This document shows, one piece after another, positions 19,942-28,100 of a DNA stretch of 64,000 bases. The notes under the pieces were generated by a model. The model searched no databases and had not been told where the DNA came from. It worked only from the letters and a program-made list of their open reading frames with translations. Source of the DNA: Rothia sp. P100 (lineage in GTDB: Bacteria; Actinomycetota; Actinomycetes; Actinomycetales; Micrococcaceae); assembly GCF_023712425.1 (NCBI RefSeq), contig NZ_JAMAYG010000003.1:1-64000 (forward strand), in the 5' to 3' direction. Within the stretch, counting starts at the first letter, position 1, and the number at the start of each line of letters is the position of its first letter. The position numbers and the translations under genes are program-made.

Positions 19942-19961
19942 ACGAAATAAAGGAGAAAAAG

Positions 19962-19994
19962 AAACTGCTGACACCCGGTTGTGTCAGCAGTTAT
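19962..19994 (-). terminator. Terminator of the NsrR-like gene
   Basis: AACTGCTGACAC pairs with GTGTCAGCAGTT, and the minus-strand exit side carries a T-rich run (TTCTTTTT). Confidence 0.75.
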
Positions 19995-20011
19995 GTTTTC
20001 TTCCATCAGCA

Positions 20012-20485
20012 CTAGGCGGCTGAGGGCAAACGTCTTGCTCCACCAAGAGGCCCCAACCCCAACTCCACAAAGACAGGCCCCATTTGCTTCTCGTTGGGCA
20101 GCTGAGAAATGACCACAGGGTCTAGTAACTTAAAGAACTCCTCACGAGCCTGAGCAAGAACGCCCCTCAGGGAGCAGGCATGGCGCATAGGGCAGTCAGT
20201 AGACCCGCCCTCACACTCCACCATAGCCACATCGCCCTCGGTAGCACGCAGTACCTGACCGACAGTTGCCACCCGACCGGCGTCCGATAAGAGAACCCCG
20301 CCGGTGCGTCCACGGGTTGATTCAAGGAGGCCCATATTCACCAAGAAAGCTACCGACTTAGCCACGTGGTTATAGGGGGTACCCACACCCTCAGCAATAG
20401 TCTGAGTGGAGACTTTCTGCCCGTCAAGACCAGAAAGAAGCATAAGGATGCGCAATGAGACGTCTGAAAAAGCGGTGAGTCGCAT
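20012..20485 (-). CDS. nsrR: Rrf2-family iron-sulfur regulator, NsrR-like
   Basis: 157 aa. An N-terminal winged helix (TAFSDVSLRILMLLSGL) is followed by the three-Cys Fe-S loop: ECEGGSTDCPMRHACSLR (Cys near 92, 100 and 106). Spacing and context suggest the nitric-oxide sensor NsrR. It probably represses hmp, which is just downstream in the same direction but separated by its own terminator and promoter. ATG 20485 has TAGGAG. Confidence 0.82.
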   Translation of the reverse strand: MRLTAFSDVSLRILMLLSGLDGQKVSTQTIAEGVGTPYNHVAKSVAFLVNMGLLESTRGRTGGVLLSDAGRVATVGQVLRATEGDVAMVECEGGSTDCPMRHACSLRGVLAQAREEFFKLLDPVVISQLPNEKQMGPVFVELGLGPLGGARRLPSAA

Positions 20486-20539
20486 TGCGTAGCTCCTAGT
20501 GATAGCCGGGACGATCCTTAATATCGAGATTATTTATTA

Positions 20540-20556
20540 GTTCGGAAATAACGAAC
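20540..20556. promoter_or_regulatory. Inverted repeat upstream of nsrR
   Basis: GTTCG and CGAAC flank a 7-base AT-rich spacer, 55 bases upstream of nsrR. It may be an autoregulatory site; no direct support. Confidence 0.3.
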
Positions 20557-20668
20557 AAGAACCTCTAAGGATGGTAACTGTTATAGTTTTGTACTCCTTA
20601 AGTTCCAGCACAAGAGAAAAAATGATTTTGGAATGAACTTCACAGGAAGCCTGTGATAGCGAACACCA

Positions 20669-20708
20669 AAGAGGGGCTCTTGCTTAATATGAACAAGAGC
20701 CCCTCTTA
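20669..20708 (-). terminator. Terminator of pckG
   Basis: AAGAGGGGCTCTTG pairs with CAAGAGCCCCTCTT around a 10-nt loop, just past the pckG stop on the minus strand. Confidence 0.85.
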
Positions 20709-20718
20709 CAGGTCTGGT

Positions 20719-22545
20719 TTAGGACGCCAGGTTCTCAGCTAGTGCGTCACGCTGGGCATGCATCTCAGCAGGTAGCTTATTGCCTAGGGCGGTCAGCCAT
20801 TCGTCCATGCCTGGCAGCTCCTGCGCCCACTCGTCCTTATTGACAGCCAGAGCAGCCTGCAACTCAGCCTCGGTGATATCAAGACCGGTGACATCCAGGT
20901 CACCAGGCCCGGGGACGACACCCAGGAAGGTTTCTTCACCGCCAGCAGTTCCCTCCAGTCGGTCAAAGATCCACTTAACCACGCGGGAGTTCTCACCAAA
21001 ACCGGGCCACGCAAAGCCACCGTCAGGGGTGCGACGGAACCAGTTGACGTAGTAAATCTTGGGCATGTTTTCTTCACCGTGCTTCTTGCCCAGATCAATC
21101 CAGTGCTGGATGTAATCACCGGCGTTGTAGCCAATGAAGGGCAACATCGCCATGGGGTCGCGACGCACCACACCTACAGCGCCCTTAGCGGCAGCAGTGG
21201 TCTCTGATGAAAGCGTGACACCGCGGAAGACACCCTGCCCCCAGCTACTTGCCTCGGTCACCAGGGGCACAGTGGTCTTGCGACGACCTCCGAAGATGAT
21301 GGCAGACAGGGGCACGCCATCCGGAGCGTAGTACTCTTCAGCCAGCATGTCAGCCTGGGCAATGGGGGTGCAGAAGCGAGAGTTGGGGTGGGCAGCGGGA
21401 CGGCCGGATTCCGGCGTCCAGTCATTACCCTGCCAGTCGATCAGGTGCTCGGGCACCTCATCGGTCTTACCTTCCCACCACACTGAATTGTCATCGGTGA
21501 GCGCAACGTTAGTAAAGATGGTGTTGCCCTTGGCGACAGCGCGCATAGCATTGGGGTTAGTGGACCAGCCGGTCCCGGGAGCAACACCAAAAAGACCTGC
21601 TTCAGGGTTAACCACAAAGGGCTTACCGTCACGGAATTCGATCCAGGCGATATCATCGCCCACCATCTCGGTCTTCCAGCCCTCAACAGTGGGGTCCATC
21701 ATGGCAAAGTTAGTTTTGCCGCAGGCTGAAGGGAAGGCAGCGGACATGAACTTACTCTTACCCTCTGGGTTAGTCACCTTGAGAACCAACATGTGCTCAG
21801 CCATCCAGCCCTCATCACGGCCAATCGCTGAGGCGATACGCAGGGCGTAGCACTTCTTACCCAGCAGGGCGTTACCGCCGTAGCCCGAACCGAAGGACCA
21901 GATTTCACGACTCTCGGGGAACTGCACAATGTACTTCTCGGGGTTGCAGGGCCAGGGGACATCCTGCTGACCGGCTTCCAGAGGAGCACCCACTGAGTGC
22001 AGTGCTTTCACAAAGAAAGCGTTGGTGGCGGTCATCTTATCCAAGACCTCGGTGCCAATGGTCGCCATGATGCGCATGGAGCAGACCACGTAAGCTGAGT
22101 CGGTAATTTCAACACCGAACTTGGGGTTGGTAGCGTCCACCGAGCCCATGACAAAGGGGATAACGTACATGGTTCGGCCGCGCATGGAACCGGTGAAGAG
22201 ACCGGTCAGAGTCTGCTTCATTTCCTGAGGATCGCGCCAGTTATTGGTGGGGCCGGCGCCCTCTTCGGTCTCTGAGCAGATAAAGGTGCGCTCCTCAACG
22301 CGAGCAACATCATCGGGATCAGAAAACGCTACATATGAGTTAGGGAATTCGTGGTCGCTCAGCTTACGGAAGGTACCAGCCTCAACCAGTTCCCCCGCCA
22401 AACGGTCGTATTCCTGCTGCGTTCCGTCGGCCCAGTAGATGCGGTCAGGCTGAGTCATCTGTGCAATATCAGCAACCCACTGCAGCAACTCTGCATGCGT
22501 GGTGGGTGCCTGGGCGGATACGTTTTCAATTGAAAAGTCGGTCAT
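20719..22545 (-). CDS. pckG: Phosphoenolpyruvate carboxykinase (GTP)
   Basis: 608 aa, normal for the GTP class. It converts oxaloacetate and GTP to PEP, GDP and CO2. The P-loop/hyper-reactive Cys motif is [13 protein letters not shown] (about 275-287); the guanine-site regions and the manganese ligands around [12 protein letters not shown] are also present, as is [15 protein letters not shown] 22545 has AAAGGGGA. Single-gene unit. Confidence 0.97.
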   Translation of the reverse strand: MTDFSIENVSAQAPTTHAELLQWVADIAQMTQPDRIYWADGTQQEYDRLAGELVEAGTFRKLSDHEFPNSYVAFSDPDDVARVEERTFICSETEEGAGPTNNWRDPQEMKQTLTGLFTGSMRGRTMYVIPFVMGSVDATNPKFGVEITDSAYVVCSMRIMATIGTEVLDKMTATNAFFVKALHSVGAPLEAGQQDVPWPCNPEKYIVQFPESREIWSFGSGYGGNALLGKKCYALRIASAIGRDEGWMAEHMLVLKVTNPEGKSKFMSAAFPSACGKTNFAMMDPTVEGWKTEMVGDDIAWIEFRDGKPFVVNPEAGLFGVAPGTGWSTNPNAMRAVAKGNTIFTNVALTDDNSVWWEGKTDEVPEHLIDWQGNDWTPESGRPAAHPNSRFCTPIAQADMLAEEYYAPDGVPLSAIIFGGRRKTTVPLVTEASSWGQGVFRGVTLSSETTAAAKGAVGVVRRDPMAMLPFIGYNAGDYIQHWIDLGKKHGEENMPKIYYVNWFRRTPDGGFAWPGFGENSRVVKWIFDRLEGTAGGEETFLGVVPGPGDLDVTGLDITEAELQAALAVNKDEWAQELPGMDEWLTALGNKLPAEMHAQRDALAENLAS

Positions 22546-22920
22546 CTGACGCTTCCCCTTTAGGTTTGTTCAACCGGCACTCCACTGTGCCGAACGACGT
22601 GCACCTGCTTCTCCTCTTCGCCTAAGGCCGTAGTCAAACAGGCAAAAATAGAAAACGCGCCACCCATGGATATGAATGAACGCGTCGTGCAAGCGGTGCA
22701 CACATCACTTCATCGTGTGTAACCAGCGTACCCAGATTGATTGTTTTTTTCTGCATCTGACAAAATATTTCGACGCCTAACGCTCAAGCACGTGGTGCAG
22801 GCAACAGAAAACTGCTGGCCCAGTCCCCTCTAAAAATAATTTTCACACCAAAAACCTTGCAATCTCAAGGAATTTACATCCCGAAGGAGCCAGCTGAGAC
22901 AACCATCACGGGATTTCAAT
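22546..22920. other. Intergenic region upstream of pckG
   Basis: It must contain the pckG promoter. I see no reading frame and no convincing riboswitch; there are GTGCAC-containing short repeats (near 22600 and 22696) of unknown meaning. Confidence 0.4.
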
Positions 22921-22949
22921 TTGCGCACCTTTAAGAACCTGCGTAAAGT
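22921..22949 (+). promoter_or_regulatory. tRNA-Arg promoter
   Basis: TTGCGC (-35, 22921-22926), a 17-bp spacer, TAAAGT (-10, 22944-22949). Its spacer-to-start core is identical over 21 bp with the outward promoter at 86-114. Confidence 0.7.
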
Positions 22950-22995
22950 ATTACCTGTTGCTGAGGCAGGTTGATGAAACCAGCTAATGCAAAAT

Positions 22996-23068
22996 GCGCC
23001 TGTAGCTCAACGGATAGAGCATCTGACTACGGATCAGAAGGTTGGGGGTTCGAATCCCTTCGGGCGCA
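22996..23068 (+). tRNA. tRNA-Arg, anticodon ACG
   Basis: 73 nt cloverleaf. Acceptor GCGCCTG pairs with CGGGCGC; the anticodon stem TCTGA/TCAGA encloses the loop CTACGGA with ACG at positions 34-36; the T-arm GGGGTTCGAATCCC is standard. Discriminator A; the CCA end is not encoded. ACG is deaminated to ICG and reads CGU/CGC/CGA. Confidence 0.96.
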
Positions 23069-23074
23069 CATCAC

Positions 23075-23106
23075 AAGCCGGTCTCCTTCGGGAGGCCGGT
23101 TTTTTC
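23075..23106 (+). terminator. Terminator of tRNA-Arg
   Basis: GCCGGTCTCC pairs with GGAGGCCGGT, followed by TTTTTT. Confidence 0.85.
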
Positions 23107-23257
23107 GTGCCCCATTATTCTATGTACGGTATACAAAGAGACACATGAACGTAGCATTCACCACAAAATAGGGGCCAGCCCCCTGGCCCCCCATAAAATG
23201 AGGGAAGACACACGGCCACCTGCCCGGTGACCGCCGCTAAAAACGAGGAGTAAACCG

Positions 23258-23578
23258 ATGACCGTAAACATCACTGTCACCGACGAAAACGGTGAGACCA
23301 AAGAGCTCACCTGGGAATCAGACCAGACCATGCTTGAGGCAGTAATCGCTGGCGGTTTCCCCGTGCTGGCAACCTGCGGCGGCAACGCCTCCTGCGCCAC
23401 CTGCCACGCCTTTATTGACCCCGACCACATTGAGGCGTCCCTCCCCCGCGAAGAAGCGGAAGAAGACCTACTCGATATGATTGACGACGTCGCCAACGAA
23501 TGCTCGCGTCTCAGCTGCCAAACCCAGTATTCCGAGGGCATGGACGGCGCTCACATCACCCTGCAACCCGGGATGTAG
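23258..23578 (+). CDS. [2Fe-2S] ferredoxin, adrenodoxin type
   Basis: 106 aa. The cluster ligands are visible in ATCGGNASCATCHAF (three Cys near 45-54) and RLSCQTQYS (fourth Cys near 92). It carries single electrons to oxygenases or Fe-S assembly; the partner is not evident here. ATG 23258 has GAGGAG 8 nt upstream. The next gene begins 7 nt after its stop. Confidence 0.92.
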   Translation: MTVNITVTDENGETKELTWESDQTMLEAVIAGGFPVLATCGGNASCATCHAFIDPDHIEASLPREEAEEDLLDMIDDVANECSRLSCQTQYSEGMDGAHITLQPGM

Positions 23579-23585
23579 ACAGCCT

Positions 23586-24377
23586 ATGATCAGATCCCCC
23601 AAAATTGCAGCCCTCGGCAGTCTGGTTGCACTTTTGTTCCTGAGTGCCTGCGGTGCGTCCCAGTCTAACTCCCAGGAACAAGTAGTAAGCCCCAGTAGCC
23701 CAGCGTCCTCAACCAGCGCTCCCAGCAGCACCCCAACTGCTACGGTTACGCCCAGCGCCCAGCCCAGCCCCACTGCAACGGCTCCTTCTCCTCAGGTTAT
23801 TGAAAAAACGCCTGCGCCGGGGTCAGAGGTTACATCTCAACCGGTGCCCACCGGCACCGTGACCACCGTGGAACCCACCCCAGCCTCCACCGGTGAGCCA
23901 CCACAAGAGGCTAGTGAAGCTCCGCGCCAGGCACCGAGTTCTGCGGCAGGAGTGGCCGTCTGCGACTACGACCAGCTCTACATATCAGCGGCTGTAGCCG
24001 AAGGAGTTGGAGCTGCCGGTTCTCGCTACATCACGCTCACCTTCACCAACACTGGCGAGTCTGACTGCACCATGAGTGGCTACCCATCGGTGCACTATGT
24101 GGACGCCTCAAACCACCAGATTGGCGCCAGTGCAGCTCAAGCTACTGAATGGTCAGCCTCAGGCACCGTCTTGGGCACTAACCAGAGCGTTAGCGCTACC
24201 CTGCGCGAAACCCGAGCGCAGCTCTTCGGTGAAAGTTGCCAAGCCCAGCCTTCGGCAGGGTACTCAGTACAGGCACCCGGAGCTTCACAGGCTCTGGTGC
24301 TGAACTTCCCCGCAGAAGCCTGCTCTAACAGCCAGATTTCACAGCTATCGGTGGGTGCGGTAGGGGCAAACCCCTAG
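23586..24377 (+). CDS. Lipoprotein with DUF4232 domain
   Basis: 263 aa from ATG 23586, which gives a clean signal (RSPKIAALGSLVALLFLSAC, lipobox LSAC near residue 19). A long Ser/Pro/Thr-rich linker (about 25-120) leads to a DUF4232 domain with paired cysteines (CDYDQLYI, SDCTMSGYP, GESCQAQ, AEACSNSQ). DUF4232 lipoproteins are common on actinobacterial surfaces; their function is unknown. Frame is open upstream into fdx but with no start site. Confidence 0.85.
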   Translation: MIRSPKIAALGSLVALLFLSACGASQSNSQEQVVSPSSPASSTSAPSSTPTATVTPSAQPSPTATAPSPQVIEKTPAPGSEVTSQPVPTGTVTTVEPTPASTGEPPQEASEAPRQAPSSAAGVAVCDYDQLYISAAVAEGVGAAGSRYITLTFTNTGESDCTMSGYPSVHYVDASNHQIGASAAQATEWSASGTVLGTNQSVSATLRETRAQLFGESCQAQPSAGYSVQAPGASQALVLNFPAEACSNSQISQLSVGAVGANP

Positions 24378-24407
24378 ACTCAAGCCTGCCACCATGAGTC
24401 TTAGCGA

Positions 24408-24441
24408 AAGGGCGGTAAAGCACTCGTGCTTTACCGCCCTT
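24408..24441. terminator. Bidirectional terminator
   Basis: AAGGGCGGTAAAGCAC pairs with GTGCTTTACCGCCCTT between converging genes. Confidence 0.85.
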
Positions 24442-24460
24442 AGCTCTTTAACCCGGAAAG

Positions 24461-25048
24461 CTAGATGGTTTCGGTGACGTCCTCAAATTCAAAACGCAAG
24501 TTGCGGGGGTAGCTGGGCTCAATGCCGTATCCAAGATTGACGATGAGGAAGGCCTGCTGGTTTTTGTCGGCAAGGAACTCCGTGGTGATAGCTGCTAGGT
24601 CGCTACCGGTCATGGGGCCAGCGTCCAGGCCCAGGGCGCGGACGGCGGTAATAAAGTAGCCTGCCTGCAGATGGGCTGAAAGCGCCCCGGTGCCGTCAGC
24701 TGCCTCGGGGTTACCTTCAAATATGGGCTGCATATTCGGCGCTGAACGGGGATTGAACTCTCCAAAGCGCTGGAACCAGCTGCGGTCAAAACCGAGGATA
24801 GCGGTCACGGGCGCGGCGATGGTTTTTGCCTGGTTAGAATCGACCATGTGGGCAGCCAGGCGCTGGCGGGCTTCTGCTGAACGCACCCAGGTGATGCGCA
24901 GGGGCTGGGAGTTGAAAGCGGTGGGGCCCATTTTGGTGAGGTTGTAAATCTCTCGCAGCATCTCATCGGTGACTTCTTGATTGGTGAAGTGAGAGACGGT
25001 GCGTGGGGTGATGAAGAGTTCTTCGCGGGCTGAGGCAGATGGCGCCAT
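24461..25048 (-). CDS. Nitroreductase-family FMN oxidoreductase (RutE-like)
   Basis: 195 aa. The flavin-binding core TKMGPTAFNSQPLRITWV (about 39-56) and the NQAKTIAAPVTAILGFD segment match the malonic semialdehyde reductase/RutE branch of nitroreductases. The physiological substrate cannot be deduced. ATG 25048; divergent from lhr. Confidence 0.85.
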   Translation of the reverse strand: MAPSASAREELFITPRTVSHFTNQEVTDEMLREIYNLTKMGPTAFNSQPLRITWVRSAEARQRLAAHMVDSNQAKTIAAPVTAILGFDRSWFQRFGEFNPRSAPNMQPIFEGNPEAADGTGALSAHLQAGYFITAVRALGLDAGPMTGSDLAAITTEFLADKNQQAFLIVNLGYGIEPSYPRNLRFEFEDVTETI

Positions 25049-25173
25049 AACATTCCTTTACCAAGAAAATATTTACGGTTTTGATTTTACACCCGTCCCA
25101 TCGCTTCGAACCGGTTGCTCGCCACCTGGCATACAAAGGGTGCTTTCTGACCGGGCTGCGGGATAATGGGACA

Positions 25174-28100
25174 ATGACCGCTGATCAACCGCACGAAGCC
25201 CTCGCCCACTTCTCTGCCCCCACACGCACCTGGTTTGCCGGGGCGTTTTCAGCGCCAACAGCAGCTCAGGCCGGTGCATGGAAGGCTATTAGTGCAGGTC
25301 AGCATGCCCTGATTGTTGCCCCCACGGGTTCAGGTAAAACGCTCTCAGCCTTTCTTTGGGCGCTCGATAGGTTGCACTTTGAAAACGACGCCTGTGCCGA
25401 GACCGGCTCTGCTGGCCAGGGCAGCGGGGGCGCGGCGTCTGCACCGGTGGGCGGCACCAGGGTTCTCTACATCTCGCCGCTCAAAGCCCTGGGTGTGGAC
25501 GTAGAACGGAACCTGCGTGCCCCGCTGATTGGTATTGCTCAAACAGCAAAAAGCTTAGGGGTTCAACCGCCTGAGGTGCGGGTGGGAGTGCGCAGCGGAG
25601 ACACCCCGCCTAAGGAGCGCCGCGCCCTTATTTCCTCCCCGCCGGACATTCTCATTACAACCCCCGAGTCCCTCTTTTTGATGCTGACCTCCAAGGCACG
25701 CTCTACCCTCACCGGGGTACACACCGTCATTATTGATGAGGTGCACGCCGTGGCTGGCACCAAGCGTGGCGCGCACCTGGCGGTGACTTTGGAGAGACTT
25801 AATCAGATTCTCCCCGCCCCCGCCCAACGCATTGGGCTCTCTGCCACCGTAGAACCGGTAGAAACCGTCGCTCGTTTCTTGGGCGGTAGCGCACCCGTTG
25901 AAGTGGTGCGCCCACCCTCTGAAAAGAAGTGGGAGCTAACTGTCTCGGTGCCGGTGCCCGATATGACCGCGCTAGGCGGCCCTAACGCCGGCGGCTTCGT
26001 CAACAACTCTTCAGCCTCGAACACCGCTGGGGCGGCAGGTACAGACACCCCAACCAAACCCAGCTTTGTAGACCAGCTCAACCAACGTACCCAGAAAAGG
26101 GTCAGGGACTATGAAGCCGCTATTCCTACCTATGATGACGGGGCTGTACACACCGACTCTCTGGCGCAAGAGTCAGACCCTGCCACCGGTGCGGGTCTAG
26201 CGGAAAGCCTGCCCCAGGGCATCACCCTGGCTGACGCCCTGGGCATCAGGCCTGTGACGGGGCCAGCAGTGGGCAAGGGCGCAGGTAGCAGCCCAGCAGA
26301 ACCGGGTGCCGGTGACGGCTTCTTTGATGACTTCCCCCAGCCCCCTCGCACAGCAGCCAGCCCCTCTCATGATGCCGAGCGGGCACTCTTCGACGCGGTG
26401 GGAGTCTTCCCCGGCGAAGAAGAACTAGACACCGATGTTCATTCTGCTGGGCCCAAGCTCACCGACTCTGATTTCACCCAGCCAGCCTCGGGTGCCCTAC
26501 CTGCCGGTTTTAATATCGAAGAGGTGGAGTCTTCCCCACCGGCTGAGCAGCCGCGGGATAATTCTGGCTACCAGGCATCCATCTGGCCCCATGTTGAAGA
26601 GCGCATCGTAGACCTGGTGGAAGCTAACCGCTCAACCATCGTCTTCGCTAACTCCCGCGGACTGGCAGAAAAGCTCACCGCCCGCCTGAACGAAATTTAC
26701 ATCGGACGGTTGGAAGCTCGGGGGCAGCTAGGGGAAGTCACCGGCAATGCCCGCACCGGGGCACTAAACTATACGACCGTCAGCGGCGCCGATTCGGGGT
26801 CTGGCTCTGAGCAGACAAACGCTCAGGGTCAGCCTGAATCAGTCTCTGCCATTCTTGCCCGTGCACTGGCTCAAGGTGCTCCCGCCCGATTAGAAACCAA
26901 TGACTCCCGCCTGGCTGGAGCGTCGCCCTCAGTTCAGCGCCCACCAGCGCAGATGGCGGGGGCTTCGGGCACCGCTACCGGGGCGCCGCCTGTGCTGGCT
27001 CGTGCCCACCACGGTTCTGTTTCCAAGGACCAGCGCACCCTGATTGAAGAGGCTCTAAAGTCAGGGCAGCTGCGCTGTGTGGTCGCCACCAGTTCCCTAG
27101 AACTGGGCATTGATATGGGCAAGGTTGACCTGGTGGTTCAGGTGGAATCCCCCCACTCGGTGGCATCGGGTCTACAGCGAGTAGGTAGAGCCGGGCACAG
27201 CGTGGGTGAAACATCCCGCGGCTACCTCTACCCCAAACACCGTGGCGATTTGCTGAATGCCACCGTCACCGTGCAGCGTATGTTGGGCGGGCACATTGAA
27301 CCCCTCTCGATTCCCACCAACCCCCTGGATATTCTTGCCCAGCAGACGGTAGCAGCCTGCGCCCTGGGCCCCATCAGCGTTGAGGCCTGGTTTGAGGCAC
27401 TACGCGCCACCGCTCCCTTCGCTTCCTTGCCCAGAGCTGCCTTTGAGGCGACCCTCGATTTGCTAGCAGGAAAGTACCCCTCGGATGAGTTCGCAGAGCT
27501 GCGCCCCCGCGTGGTGTGGGACCGGGATGCCGGCACCATCGAGGGCCGCCCCGGCGCCCAGCGGCTTGCTGTCACCAGCGGCGGCACCATCCCTGACCGT
27601 GGCCTCTTCCCGGTCTTCATTGCTGGCGCGGAAGACTCTAAAGCACCCAAGCGCGTGGGTGAGTTAGATGAGGAGATGGTCTATGAATCCCGCGCCGGTG
27701 ACGTCATCGCCCTGGGTGCCTCATCCTGGCGCATCGAAGATATTAGCCACGACCGAGTGACCGTGACACCTGCCCCCGGCGTCCCCGGCCGCCTACCCTT
27801 CTGGCACGGGGATTCGCCCGGCCGCCCCGTGGACCTGGGCCGGGCCCTGGGCACCTTCACCCGCGAGCTAGCCGCCGAAATCAAAACTACCCCGGACGCT
27901 GCCAGCACTCGCCTCCGCGAAACCGGGCTGGATGCCTGGGCAGCTGATAACCTCATGGCTTACATCCGTGAACAGGTCGAAGCTGCCGGGGACGTCCCCA
28001 GTGAACAGCACCTGGTACTAGAGCGCTTCCGCGATGAGCTGGGCGACTGGCGTGTGGTGCTCCACTCACCCCTGGGTATGCCGGTGCACTCCCCCTGGGC

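Noticed and set aside
22546-22920. Riboswitch upstream of pckG
   Set aside because: No conserved riboswitch core recognised in this stretch.
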